NCBI GenBank assembly: GCA_947652605.1
Contig: OX393579.1
Span: 26,681,674-26,745,673 of the forward strand
Direction of reading: 5' to 3'
Length of the DNA stretch: 64,000 nucleotides
Source of the DNA: Elmis aenea
Taxonomy: Eukaryota > Arthropoda > Insecta > Coleoptera > Elmidae
Shown here: in pieces, positions 36,553-50,663 of the stretch
How the letters are laid out: each line of letters opens with the position of its first letter
Position numbering within the stretch: position 1 is the stretch's first letter
The notes under the pieces: model-generated
What the model was told of the DNA's origin: nothing
The model's database searches: none
Seen by the model: the letters and a program-made list of their open reading frames with translations, nothing else
Made by a program: the position numbers and the translations under genes

Positions 36553-39500
36553 ATTAATCCCTTTTATGATTCTTATCATTCACACAAATTCAGAACATAA
36601 TATTGGAAAAATCAAAATTAAAATTGTTTATGCATATATGCATACAAAAAATGTAAATGCCTAAACGCTAAACAAATTCATGAACTGAGGACCGCTTTAG
36701 CGAAATGCGTTCAAAATGTGCTGTTTATCAATTTATTTGTTCATGCGACTGATTGTTCTGTTCTATTTGCTTGGTAATAAATTTTGCCGTAACGCGCGAA
36801 ATGATCTGTATCAGCTTAGTTAGTTAATTATCCCGAAATAATCCTCAGGGATTCCTTTAGCATATTTAGAAAGACGAAGCGCCACACTTGAATAAATAAA
36901 AACTACTTTTCAAAGGAAAATACACGAAACAAATACAAATAAAATATCGCGTAGAGCTAAGACATCGTTAATTTATTGTAAAATTGCCTCAACGAATTAG
37001 CATTTAAATATTTTTTCTTGGCTTATTTGTGTACTTTTAAGCTAGTACATTCTTTAATGTATTTAGTTAATGTTGATGATACTTCGCTTAAAATACTCAA
37101 GTGCTGCATTTTTTGTAAATAATCCACATTTTTGTGACTCATTAATTGTTCTAATGCTACTTATTGTCTCAGTCGCATATAAGAACAATAAAATCTATAT
37201 AGAGTTTTGCTATTAAGATTATTACAAACCCTGCTTTACAGAATATTGTTCTTAATAAATCGTAATACAATAAGATTATTTATAAGCAAGGACGACCTAT
37301 TTTCAACGTTGTCAAAATATTGCACTAAACTACAAATAGTTCATCTGATAAAATCGTAAGAGAAAAACAAAAGTCTCAAATAAAGACGCGGAACGACGAT
37401 AAATTACGAAAACAATCCTTAGCATGTGATTCTATCGTAGAAGAAGCACAAATCGAAATCAGACAACTCCATAAATGCTCTGTTTAAATAATGTTACTGC
37501 TCAAGATATGCAAGTTTTAGGAATGACAGTTCTTTCTTATAATGTACGTTATCTTGCATCAATTCTCCAAATTTTGGGGACAAAAGTTCCAATTCTGAGC
37601 TTATCGCGAGATATATTTGTCGGTATACTTAGATTTTTTAGATAACAGGCGATTACATTTACATTATTTTATTTTGAAGCCAAATGGTGACATTCAACGT
37701 TATATATTTTTGTTTTTATAAAAATGAAAGAATTTCATACAAATTGTATTGTTAAATATTTTAACTACGTTGCTTTTTTGGTTCGATAAAACTTCTTGTT
37801 TACGTTTTTATTTAAAGTTTTGATCCCTATGGACGGCATAATTTAACAAATCTCTATATTAAATTAACCAAATTGTTTTATTTAGTAGATATATTACTTG
37901 TCAGGTGCAAAAACACAACTAGTTTGTCAGCCTCAAAATAACTAGATGATTACGCGCCCTTTTGTTGTCCAATCAAGTAATTATATATTGATGATCTAAT
38001 CAACAAATTAGAAATAGAAAATATCTGTATCGTTACTTGTGTTGCAAGAAATTGTAAGTATTAGCTTTAAAGTTGTTAATACATAATGTGTGGAAAAAAG
38101 TGAAGCTCACTTATTTTTTTATTTCAACTGAGATATTTTACTGCCTTGAGTCTTTCCAGCATAGACGATAAATTCGCATGTGTGTTAAATGAATCAAAAT
38201 TAAATAGTGACAAAACCGGTTTTCGAATTATTTATTTCGTTTGTGTTCTTATAAACATTTCGGTTAAGTTCGTTGAATATTTTCGTTTTTATTCCGTTCT
38301 CAGTCCCTCCATTGGAGGATAGGGTTTGCACAAGCGTACTACTTAAGATATTTACCTAATGATATATTTCTAGTTAATTTTGAAAACTATAGCCTACCGT
38401 TTAAGACACCTACTATTTATTATATGTTAACCTTATTCCAAGAAGTAATTCGTTCGTTATGAGCCTTTTTGTAATAATTCGAAATAATGCTTACCAAAAA
38501 AAGGAATTTAATTAAACCTTAACATGATAGGTAAAATCAATCAAAAAATTACTAAGCATTTTTTTAAATGTATTTATACTAAAAGATGAATATACTAATA
38601 ACACAATTAATTTGATATCACGCTTAGTCTTGCTTGTGCTTTTAAACATAATACAAATTTGAATAAAAAATATTACTAAAACGTAACGTCAAGTTATAAC
38701 GCACATCCGGGAACGTACTCCAAGAGACAAATTTGCTCGAATTTATCTGCTCATTTTCCGGATGACAGATTGCATTGAGTTCTTGACATACAAATATCGT
38801 AGCAGGTATCAACCAGTTTGTGGTGAATTTTAACCCCTCGCGCTATATACACAGTAAAGGAACTCATATTTCATATCAGACACAATATTTTTAACTAACT
38901 CTGCAGCAAATATGACGAACAGTTTTAATGTTGCAGATTTAAAACTTCTTTATCATATTTAGTAATTTAATTACATCGTTATAGTTACCAATTATAATTC
39001 TTAAACCGTTTTTCTAGATTTTTTTTGTTATCCCGATCTTCTTAAATGAAAGTTTGACTTCCCAGCTAGTTTAGGTGTCAGTTGTTTTGAAAATTTAATT
39101 AACAGCACTTCGGAATAAAAAAAATGCTAAACGATATCCACGCATAAACGAAATGAGTAATTAACTTTTTATTCAAACCGACGTGACGCAGAAACTAAAT
39201 TAGTTTTATAAATCATGTCTAGACGTTTAATTTCTATTTTGCTGTTGATTTTATTAAAGTTCCATTGGCGAATGAGACAACACCTTCACCTAAAGTAAAT
39301 CAATACAATGAAACTAGGTTTCTATATGGATACGGAATTAATTTTAATCTTGCATAACTCCATACAACCCGGAGTGTAATCGCCGTTTAATATTGTTTTA
39401 CGCAATATTAATTGCACGTCTACATGGTAATTAAATCTATCTTTCGGAATAGTTTTGCATTAATTTAACGCATTGTAACAAGTATTAAGTTGCCGAAAAT

Positions 39501-39675
39501 TTATTACTTTTTTTACGCTAATGAAGGTTTCGTTTATTCAGCAAATCCAATAAATCTGTTTAAATATCTCTATAACAAACATTTATTGTAATCTTTTTAT
39601 GATAAATCAGAACCTTAATTAAATTGTGCTTTAAGACACTCGATTAATGATTATTTCATCAAAGATTGTATTGTA
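36553..39675. other. AT-rich sequence, nothing recognised
   Basis: No frame over 60 codons and no repeat pair. A mildly GC-richer patch near 38700-38850 has no protein motif. Confidence 0.5.
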
Positions 39676-40848
39676 TTGGTACCTATACAGAATGTTTCAC
39701 TTTTAGATGTGGCACCAATGCTTTGTCTTTTGTCTTTACAATGATGTAATACATAATATGTTTTGTTACAAAAATAAGGGAAATGACTAAAAAAATTGCG
39801 AAATTTGAGATGAAAATCAAAGTTGCCATGTATAAAACCATAATTTATTGACTTGCATTGTTTTATTTCGACCCTTGCTAGGCTGGTGACGTCACCCGGT
39901 GACCGACTGTTATAATTCCGCTGTTGTCAATAATTTGATTTAACTTTTTCACTTTTATTTGTTAAAAACTTAATTTAAACTTTGCTTGATTTGATAATAT
40001 TGTTAAATCACATTTAAATCACGTCATTTGTGCTTTGTTTCTGGTTAAACGCATATTAAGCAATCGGATAAAACACAGCGCTTGATATGTAAATGCTCAA
40101 AGAAAAAATCAGTGGATAAGTTTTCTTTAATCTTTGATAAGTTAAAAACATCGAATAACGGACTGTAATTGCTGGAATCAAAATTTTAAAAAAATTTAGG
40201 AGATAAAATGTTAGGTTATTTTTATTCTTTTTAAGGAGCACTAGTTGAATGTAAGTGCAATGTGATTAGACACTTACACTCAAACCTAGTTCCCAATAAA
40301 CTTAAGTCATATGTATTTTTAACGTTCCACAAAGTATCTTGTGTAATATAAAAGTAATTTCCGCCATGATTCTTTAAGTTGGGAATAATTTACTTTAAAG
40401 ATATTTTAAACTATGGTTTTATACAGTCCTTCATGGAGATAAACCGACAATTTTTTTTCGTGAGTATTATTCTTATTTCAAAACTGACTGTGCCTTGAAT
40501 GCGGTTAATATGTGAGGGTGAAAAATTGACGGTCTTATTTAAAAACGCTGTTTTTCATCTTATACCTCATGTGTTAATATGCCAAGGACTCCATACTACA
40601 GGATGGGTCAATCAGCATTTAGCCAAACAAACAATTTTAAATTTTAATTTTGAATGATTTAAATCAATATTATTTTAATTATATAAAGTTACTTATAAAT
40701 TAAAAATAATTAAAGGCGCAATCAAATTATTGTGGGTTGCCAACTGCGATTGGGTTGAATGCTATAAACTGGTCACTGCGTGACGTCACCATGTAAGCAA
40801 GAAATGCGTGATGAGTTGTTGTATAGTCTTCTTGGTAATAGGTACCAA
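39676..40848. repeat. Inverted-repeat element with TGACGTCA sites
   Basis: The sequence at 39881-39952 (GGTGACGTCAC, GGTGACC, TTATA, CAATAATTTGATT) recurs in reverse at 40723-40790. The octamer TGACGTCA is at 39887 and 40781. Outer motifs TTGGTACCTAT and ATAGGTACCAA near 39676 and 40848 could be the element ends. The limits are uncertain; the inner inverted repeat is clear. Confidence 0.6.
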
Positions 40849-41501
40849 ATATTTAACAATTTTTGACTAAAACCAAACAATAAATTATATGGAATTATAT
40901 GTTGCACTTAAAATTCTCAAATGTACATGAAGCACTTTAGACTTGTGACGCAAAAGTAATAGATAATCTAACTGTTTAATGTAAATTTGTTTAACTACAT
41001 TAATAAGTAATCCTTCGCGCCGTGTACTTACTTGCATTTCTAACTAGCACACAGCACATATTATTATAAAGTAATAAACAGTTCGTTTGATGATGAAACT
41101 TTAATAAAGCGATATTTTGCTTGGATTTCAACGCCGCGCCGCGCCGTCTGAAACGCTTTTAAATTATTCGCGGTACTCAGCAAGGTATGTAATGTGTATG
41201 CAAACAGTTAACCACAAATTAGTTGATCACAGATTGAACATCGCTTTTGCATTCGGACGGAAAGTTAATCGCTGATTAGTTTTGATCAGTTTTCCTGCAA
41301 TAATTTTTCCATCATGGTAGATTACTTTCGTGGATTTAATCAGCATCTTTATAACTAGTATTATATACAGGATGTTCCAGTAAGAAAACTCCAGCGCTGT
41401 AACTATTTTAAGAGATACTTAGAGCTGTAACTGCATAATTTTTTTATAGTCTACTTTGACGACTGACTAATTTAAGGTTTGCTTTCATTTTAGCTACATT
41501 A
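40849..41501. other. Non-coding sequence, one isolated repeat end
   Basis: TACAGGATGTTCC near 41366 resembles foldback ends but has no visible partner. A GC-rich CGCCGCGCCGCGCCG run lies near 41130. Confidence 0.4.
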
Positions 41502-42189
41502 TATCAGGGGATTCAGTTTGACTGTCGCACCTCTACAACTTTGTTACTTTAAGAGGAAACCCCTGTAAACCTCATATTTTTTAAATCGTGGAAAATTCTC
41601 TAGCGAATGACGTTACCATATTTTTTCCATAATGAAATAATATACAAATATCAAACCGGCGATAGAGAAAGTTTTTTTTAAATTATATTCTTTTTTTATA
41701 GATTTACCCATGTAGAGAATTTAATACTAACTTCGATCATGCTAATACAATTAACATACTTATAAAAATTTTCAGGAAAATGAGTGTAAAAATTATTTAA
41801 TTATTTTTCCAAAATCTTAGCAATCTTTCTTTTTACGAGACAAAATACGATCAAATGTTAAAAATTGCAATTGTCCCAATAACTAAAATGTACTGAAAAG
41901 AATTCTTAGGAAAAATGAGAACAAAAAAATTACCGGTTATATCTTCATAACAAATTTTAGTGTTTAAAATGTTCAAAGTGCCCACCATCTGCCTCCAAAT
42001 CAGTGGCGTAGGCAGAATGCTTTCATGGGGGGGGTTAATAAACGGAAAAAGAAGAGCCGAGAACCTTTTTTTCATAGGTCACCAGTCTCTTTTTTTGTTT
42101 TTTTAGCACAAAATTTAGAGCTCTTTGGCCCTTTACCAAAGTATATCGATTTATTGCGAAAGTTATAGGGATGCGACTGTAAAAAAAAT
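41502..42189. mobile_element. Degenerate TACCGGGTG-family foldback (copy 4)
   Basis: TTCAGTTTGACTGTCGCACC at 41512 matches the terminal arm of the elements at 20491 and 47647. The reverse arm survives as AAGTTATAGGGATGCGACTG near 42164-42183. The inside is strongly diverged, and CAGTGGCGTAGGCAG at 42001 followed by a G run looks like a hAT end inserted in it, without a recognisable second end. Confidence 0.6.
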
Positions 42190-45100
42190 GGTATAAAATA
42201 TGAAGAGAAATTTCAATAGCTTCCAAATGATATGTTTTAACATGTCGGATGCCAAAAAAATCTACTAAAGAATTAAATTGTTAAATTAAATATCTTAAAA
42301 CAATTGAATACATAGATGTAAAATGTAGCAACATATTTAAATACAACTTGTGGCCCTCTAAATATTTTTTTTAACAGTAAAGCTCTTTCTCTTGAAATAA
42401 GGAAAAAACAGGTAAAGGGAGTTTTTACTGCAAATGCTTTAGAATACGAGTTTTCATTTAATTTAAAAAAATAATAATCGCGTAGTTTTCCGCATTAGGT
42501 AATTGGGGTATAAAAAAAAATAAACATTTGTGTTATATGACTGTCCTCTACCTCTACAGAAATGTTTATGTATGTATACAAAAGCTTTAAAAAAATATAA
42601 CTGTAATTAAACAATATTATTATAGCTCTTGTAAACAATAAAGTAATAATTTAAAGCAAAGTTGTAAATAGTACCTATCTATGTTTATTACAAAAGTTCC
42701 AATTTCTTTTATTGCGTTAAAAAGTTCTGACGGAACGAGTAAATTCATTTTTATTGCTTTATCTACAAAGTATGGCGGTGATAAATATAAAAAAAGTTTT
42801 GCCTTTTGTGATTATATTTTATAATATGGTTAGCAAACGTTGTATTGGATTTATGTAAATGTATGGGCGCAGGTGTGCTTAGAACATACCTTTAAAATTG
42901 AAACTCATAAAGAAAAGATACCCATTACAGTGGTAGTCTCATATTTTAATAGTCAGTGTACAAAACTAGCTTTAAAAAGCAATTCACTTTTCAGAAACTC
43001 ACCATTTTAAAATCAATCGACTTCTCAAAGAGGATGTCGCATGGGTAGTAAAAAAATGTTTTTGTTTAAGACTGGTGTATTACATTGCGTTAAATTAAAA
43101 AAGGTTTTAATAAACGCTTATATAAAAAATTACGAAAGGGTAAAGGTTAAAATGGTGGGAAATAATGATAATGAAGAATATATGGTAATACAATAAAAGG
43201 AAAATAGATAAGAACAAGATATATTGTGAAAATGTACGTTAGATAGTAATGCGAAACGAAAATAATTGCAATACTAGCATACAGAGGGTGCCTCACATAA
43301 ATGGGACACTATATTGCAGTTTTTATGGAAACCGTAATTGGATCAAACAAAAAACAATTTTGGTACTGGATACTTAACTAATTGATTGTCCACATAGGAA
43401 ATTATTCAAGGAGTGCAGAAAAAATAAATTATTTATTATTTTACAGAATCATATTCATTTGTTTATAATTTTTAGTTCAACATAATATATCTTAAAATAA
43501 GACGAGCAATATAAACAGTTTTTATTTAAGAAATTAAATAATTAATAAATTAACAACTTTAATCATTTTATAAACATTCGTTGAATTTGTCGTATTGCTG
43601 TTATAAAACTGTTATTATTTTAAGACAAACTATATTAAGCACATAATTAAAATGTTTCATAGCAAATAAGATGATTGCAATTCTGTTAAATGATAATAAA
43701 TCATAGCCGTTTGTTAAATCCTTGAATTATTTTCTATGTGAACCATCATTACTTATAATAACAATACAAAATTATCTTTTGTTTCATGGCACACTATTTC
43801 CGTAGAGCATTTTTGTTATTTTACTTGTTTTGCGGAAAAAAATCAATTTAGTGATAGATATCAAAGCAAACTACGGTTTCCATTTAAAAAAGGCAAACTT
43901 TGTCATTTATATTAGAATCTAAATATTATTTAAACAAATGAATGTTGCTATTGATCGTTTTTAAAAGTCTCTACGATTTTTTTAAGCAATTGTTTTTATC
44001 AACAACAACAATGAAGACATTTAAAGATGTTTAAAAAATAATTAATTTTAGTTTTGCGTCTCTGTCCAGTGTGTCATGGATTTGTTCAAAAAACGAACCT
44101 ACTTTATATTATTATGTTACTGTCTACAAGATCTCGATGGTGTTCGTTTTTTCCGTAAAGCAGAAACAAAACAAAACTTTTCTTCGCAATAAAAATGAAA
44201 ATCATCTCTTATCTCGAGATAATATACATACATTAGAACGATATTTTTGGAACAGGCAGTACAAAAAAAAAATGTTGAGCTCAGCACAATCCAAAAAGAT
44301 AATTTTGTCATAAGGTTTCGCAGATATACTAACCGGTTTCTGAGGTCCCATTCCCCAACTTAATTTATGTCTTAACCGTTTTAATTTAATCCGCCCAAAA
44401 ATAAAATTCACTTGAGACGCCAAACATAGTATAATGGCAAAATCAATTCCTCAGATATAACGTTATCACGTTATGAAAATACCATAACCTTTGATATTTT
44501 ACGAAACCAACATTTTACAGTATAACTGTCTCAGCGGACTCAATCCATCCTTACGGTCATAAAATGATGATTGCAGTATATATTGGAAAACTGAGCCTTT
44601 TATCTGTAACTTTTAAAGACAACTTTGATAAAGATCTAAATATAAAAAGGAATTAACAAAGTAAGGAACAATAATACAAACATGCAATAACTGGGCAGCG
44701 GATCTAGTGAGATGAGTTACTTTACAATCTTTACATAGTTCGGAAATGACAAACTTCACAAATTCATTTAAAATGTATCTTTGAAATAGCAAATTTAATT
44801 CTATGAACAAGTGTTACCCAAACTTTTGAAACATCGATTTTGTCGGCGTAATCCACATTTAGCAAAAATAATTACGTAAATGGGGAAGGTATTTTAACTA
44901 ATTCGTAATTTATACAATTATTGTTGAATGAAATTTTGTAAAAAGTGGAAACAAGAGTAAGTCATAAAAATGTAACGATAGAATTGTTATTTTCATAATA
45001 AATGCCGCTAATAATAAGTAACGACAATTAAAAAAAAACAACCGTTATCGCCTACAATCCTCTCGCGGATCGTCAGAGATACTTGTACTGCACTTTGAAA

Positions 45101-47646
45101 AACACTGCTATTAACATCCAATAATAGTAGTATTTTTTTAAGTTATGTAATAATATTAAACAACCAACGTATGATTTATAAATCAATTTACAATTATTTG
45201 ATTTAAAGCTGTCATCCAAAAATATAAATTAAAAACAACACTATTTTCATGTTAATTTCAACAAAAATTCATTAATTAACTAGCTGGCATGGCCACCAAA
45301 TGATATGCGCCATGGATGTGCATAAGATATGTAACATTTGTCAAGATAACACAAATGACGTCTGTCAAAAAGGCCTTCAAGTCCACGCGTTAAACGATAT
45401 CCATATAAAAAGTTCCAGAAAACAACAAAATTATACATTTTTTATATTTAAATAAGAGATACAAATCAAACGACATTTTATAAAGGAAAATAAGCTAAAA
45501 AATATCTCTGCGGTATTTTTTCAGAAAATTAAGTTAAAATTTTTTAAATGATTTCGTAACTTAAAATATAACCAAAAAAATCCTATTGGGATTTGTTATT
45601 GACTTTAACACAGACAACAATTCTAACAAACGAAATACTTTTATCTAATTAATTTTATAAACCTGAATAAAAATAAAAACTAAAACGCCTATTTTTAATA
45701 AGTACATTAAATTACAGAGAGTTATTTGTTGTACACTGTTTAAAGCTTTATCGACAACTTATTACAAATTTTAAATATAATAATATCTGGCACATAGATA
45801 AGCACTTATACAAGCATATGGACGTCATGTAAGAATGCTTAAATGATTTAGAACGCCTATTATATAGCAAGAAACAAATAGTACACAACTAAAACTTCTT
45901 AATTTTTTGACTGGTTGTACCAGTAATTTTCAAAGTGTGGTTGGCGAATCCCTGGGGTTTCTGAATCTTTTTGAAGGAGTCCCCTGAGCCTTTTGAGAAT
46001 GTTTGAAAAGTATCCAAATTTGTTTGCCAGGCTAATAAAAAACAAAAATATTGTCAAACAATTCATTTAATTTTGAAAGGAGTCCTTTGATAAAAAAAAA
46101 AACACCGAGTTGTACATATCTTGTAGGTTAATCCTTAATTTCCTAAGCCCGACTGTCCCAAGATTTTGCTCCATAGAGCTCTCTTTAGTAATTTTGCGTT
46201 ATCCATTCTTTCCTATAAGCACATATTGTACAAGTAGTGTGTCCTACTTATAATGTACAAATTTATTAACAACTTGTTTGTTGACCGACAAAACCCAAAC
46301 ACTGTCGCTTTACGCCCAAGTGATGACCATAAATTTATATTTATATTAGTTTGTTTTACTAAAATTGAAATCCTCATAAATTGGTCTTTTGATGTCTTAC
46401 ATGTTTTAGTAACTGATGCATCAGTGATTCATGTAAATCATTTAAAAAGGAAATAATATTAAATTGAGGTAAAATAAAAGTAATTGATGCCAGTCACAAA
46501 ATAATATATTTAAAATTTATGTAGGTAGCTCTTATTATAAGCCATATTACCATGCTATGAAACTCGAATTTCAATCAATGTTTAGGTTAAAAAAATGTAA
46601 AATACTGATTTTATTTCGTTTAGTATTTTGATATCTAAGTAAAGTATTTCAAACATATAAATTAGCTCTCTCCGGTATCTAACTATAAATCTTTCGAAAC
46701 AGATTGATTGTTTTTTGGTTTTTAAAAAACTTTTACCTCACAATAGAGAAAATACAAATAAATTCTTGCAAGAACTTGTAGAGAGTTGGATTAATGGATT
46801 CTATAAATGAAGCAGATCACGTAACTCTGCAGCATGCAATTCAGTCACAGATTAATAGCCGCAAAGAACACCAACAGAATTTCCTGTAATTATAATTCCA
46901 ACTAAAGTCCTTTAAAACGACATTTTCCGGAAAATAATTTTGTGTTTGAAAAAGGATTTAAATTTTTTTATGAAATATGTCGTATACGTTGACAGGGAAA
47001 TAAATTATTCTGAAAGCTTTCAATTTCCGAACCATTCGAACTAAATTTTAAATATAAAAGTATATAAATGATTGCTAAATTCTGTTCACCAAATGACTCC
47101 AACTGAAAACAATTTTGTATTATTAATTTTTTTAAAGTTACTCAATTTCCCCCTTCATTGTGAAACGTGAACGCTGCAAGTAGAATTAATTATTTCATTA
47201 AACACGTAATTAGAGCCACTGACTCGTTGCATTATGACTATTTAGAAATCAGCATCAAGTACCACAATTGCCGCTGTTTGCTAATTATAAATGCTCTTAA
47301 CTGAAGTATTTAATCAAATTTATTATGTTGGTATCATGGAAAACAAATGACAAAAGCTTAAATGAGAACATTATTATGATTACTCGACATTTATTATAGT
47401 AACATGTAGCAATCAAACTAAATTTTCATTTTGAGCTTGCGACAAAGATATGAAGAAATTTATAGCAAGTAGAGAATGATGAATTCAAACATGTTTTGCT
47501 ATTCTCCCATTACTTCGTTATTTAATAAAGCTTGGAATACAAAATAACCGTTTTTTGTGAAATATGATTTTTATTACATTTGCAATGTGATGTAATATTG
47601 ATGCATACCATGTTTGATACGTTTTCCATTATGTCGGTTATACATA
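42190..47646. other. Long AT-rich stretch, no firm feature
   Basis: There is no protein motif in any open frame. TACAGAGGGTGCCTCACAT near 43281 looks like an isolated MITE end. GTAATTTTCAAAGTGTGG near 45921, with TCCCTGGGG after it, resembles a common hAT terminal sequence in which most of the GC positions have decayed. Neither has a partner that I could find. Confidence 0.4.
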
Positions 47647-48401
47647 TACCGGGTGATTCAGTTTGACTGTCGCACCCCTATAACTTTGTAAGTATTGAGA
47701 ATAACCCCAACAACCCTTATATATTTGAAATCAGCGAGAAATTCTCTATTGAGTGATGTGTTTTTGTTACCTCTACGATGACGCATGTCAAATCCGCGAT
47801 AGGCAACTGTTTTTTTTTAAAATTACATAGTATACATTTTTTTATTGATTCGGATAGAGAATTTAATTCTAAATCCGACCATGTACTCAAAAAGTAGGCA
47901 TACATAAGAAAATTTTCGAGAAAAATCAGTTCAAAGTTTATTCAAATTATAGCAAACAGTCTATTTAACATAACAAAAAACGATCAAATCTTAAAAATTA
48001 TACGGTAACTATCAATGAAAATGTATTAAAAATTAATTTTTAATAAAAATAAAAACAAATAATAAACGCCGACATAAAAAATTAGATTTTAATGTATTCA
48101 AAATGGCCGCCACTGCTGATTTTTCTCGATTTTTTTTTAATGTATGCCTACTTTTTGAGTACATGGTCGGATTCAGAATTAAATTCTCTATCCCAATCAA
48201 CAAAAAAATGTATACTATGTAATTTAAAAAAAAACAGTTGCCTATCGCGGATTGAACATACGTCATCGTAGAGGTAACAAAAACACATCACCTAATAGAG
48301 AATTTCTCGCTGATTTCAAATATATGTATAAGGGTTGTTGGGGTTATTCTCAATACTTACAAAGTTATAGGGGTGCGACAGTCAAACTGAATCACCCGGT
48401 A
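47647..48401. mobile_element. TACCGGGTG foldback, copy 2
   Basis: The 755-bp element starts TACCGGGTGATTCAGTTTGA and ends with its reverse, with a TA at each side. Its loop is the reverse complement of the loop at 20491-21243, so the two were inserted in opposite directions. By eye they differ only at scattered bases and A/T run lengths. No protein frame. Confidence 0.93.
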
Positions 48402-48448
48402 TATTATGCAAAAAGTGTGTTCAATTTACTTTTGATTTCTGAAATACA

Positions 48449-48725
48449 TACAGGGTGTCCCAAATAACATTTCCAACACAAGGATCTCGCTTGTTTATAA
48501 GAGATACACGTTTGCTTAAATTAGATGAATTATTCTTAGGGATGAAAGGAGCTACAATCCATTTTTCAAGTACAAATTTTCTCGTGTTTTAAAAGTTATA
48601 GCAAAAAAGTGTAACGTATTCCCTGTTTAATTTTTGTTATGTGTAATTTCTTCGTGGTGTAATTATTGCTACGTGTAATTTCTTCTTGTGTAATTTCATT
48701 TTGACAACATCTGGGACGTCCTGTA
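48449..48725. mobile_element. Short MITE, TACAGGGTGTCCCA ends
   Basis: TACAGGGTGTCCCA at 48449 pairs with TGGGACGTCCTGTA ending at 48725 with one internal mismatch, and the element is 277 bp. An ACGTGTAATTTCTTC-type motif repeats near the right end. No coding capacity. Confidence 0.75.
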
Positions 48726-49740
48726 TAGTAGTATAGTGACTAAAATTTAATGTTATACATCGTAAAAAACATTTATTTAATAGTTTAACAATATTGCATG
48801 GCTTTGAATACAAATTAGTTGTGTATAGTTATATAAAAATATGTTGCTTGTATGTCAGCCTAAATGTTTTTGCTTCCCCAGCGCGCAGATTGACCAAATT
48901 AAATAAAATATTTTAGATTTTATCGAATCGTTTGTCGTTTGAGGCACATTCTGCAGACATAAATATGCTCAGTTCTTTTGTTTGAAAGAATGTGTAAATA
49001 AGCCGAGTACATAGGTACATATGTTATAGGAGTATGCATAATTGTTGGATATTAGCACATAATATGTCAAAACATCTGATGAAAGGATTCATATTTAAAT
49101 TATAAATATTTTTTACATACTACACAAATAATTTAACTAATGAAAAGTAAGTGTTTACAAATTATCTTTGCTACGCATCTTATTAAAGAATGTGACATCG
49201 TGTATGTGGCTTGAAAATAAAGAGCAAAAGGATTTCTAAGCAACGCCTGTCTTTCAAATTATTGTAATTCCACTCATCTAACTCATCTGCAGAAAAGGCT
49301 TGTATTTGTTTTGTCAGTTAAATTACATTCTTTTGTCAGTATTTATCACAAAGTGTTTGTCACTTTTCTTAGCACTAGAAAAAAAAACTTTTTTACCAAC
49401 GTGTAACCTTACTGATCCAATCAAAGTTCCGATAGCAATGTGCGGTAGCAATGACCAAAAATTGGTTCAACAGTAAGAGGCGGTAAATAAGAACACCTTA
49501 TTTTCCCAACTTATGCGTGTCATGTCAGTTGTTGTCAGCCATTGCTGCCAACCGCTGGGGTTCTTATTAAAAGAGTAATTATACTTATAGTATTAAAATA
49601 AATTACTCCCACATTTTTATTTAATAGCTGACGGTATTTGATATTTTTTACTGACAGATGCACTAGTCAACCAGTCGATTAAAATATTGCTTATAATTAA
49701 TAAAATAGTGTTTATTTTTATTCAGTTATTATTGTAATAC
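48726..49740. other. AT-rich sequence, nothing recognised
   Basis: A GC-richer patch at 49430-49560 has no frame or clear repeat. Confidence 0.45.
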
Positions 49741-50225
49741 TCCTTCTTTTTCTTTGTTATGTTTCTCCACTCCTGCCTATCGTTAGCTAATTGTGGCACA
49801 TCTCTCCAGCTGACTCCTTTTTCTTTTGGTCTCTGCATCACTTCTTTTTCCCATTTTATTCTTGGCCTTCCTCTACTTCTTTTTCCCTCTTATCTGTATT
49901 TTCTATCTTATTTTAGCGTATCTACTTTCTGGCATGAGTAGTAAGTGTCCAAGCCATCTTAATTGATTCGTCTCTATCTTTTTCTTAATATCTGTTACTC
50001 CTAGGTTACTTCGAATTTTTTCGTTACTGATTTTATCGATCAGTCTACATCCCTCTATTTTTCTCAAGAATCTCATTTCCTGTACCTGTATTCTTTGTTT
50101 TTGTTTTTGTGTTAGTGTCCAAGTTTCTGAACTGTACGTGAGAATGGGTACGTACCAGTAGCGTGCGGTGACTTTTCAACCAGGGGATGCTGTCCAAAAA
50201 AACGAACAATTTTTTTTTTTTAAAT

Positions 50226-50663
50226 TTATTTTATTCTACAATCTTTTTTACAAAATTCGTCTTTAGCAACATCATACAATCTTTTTTCATTTTTCATATA
50301 TAGCAACCATTTTTTTTCAATTGAAATTAAAGCGAGAGCAGACAGTCTATCGTCATTTTGGCTGCTTCTGGTGAATGTTTTTATTCTTTTCATTGTCGAA
50401 AACGATCGTTCAGCCGTTGCGCTCGTGGAAGGTATAGTGCAAATTAATTGTATTAATTTAAATACTTCTGTCAAAACATCTTTTAGCTCATCTTTCACAA
50501 TTAATTCTTTTATGCAATTTATAGATTTTAAATGAAAGTCGGGAGTCGAGTACAAGTAAACTAATTGACTTTTTAACTTCATAAAATCAAAGTATTTTCT
50601 ATAAGTTGGCTGAAGTGATTGTAATAGAAAATCCAGAAAATTCTTTTCATATTCTTTAAATTT
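50226..50663 (-). pseudogene. hAT transposase C-terminal fragment (copy 2)
   Basis: This frame is open from just after a TGA at about 50664 to the TAA at 50226, about 145 codons. It contains PTYRKYFDFMKLK, then LICTIPSTSATAERSFSTMK and DRLSALALISIEKK, the hAT dimerisation region at the C-terminus. No stop interrupts it, unlike copy 1. The DDE catalytic core and zinc finger are missing because the element begins within the C-terminal part. Whether the fragment is ever translated cannot be told. No start codon is obvious apart from an internal ATG at 50582. Confidence 0.9.
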
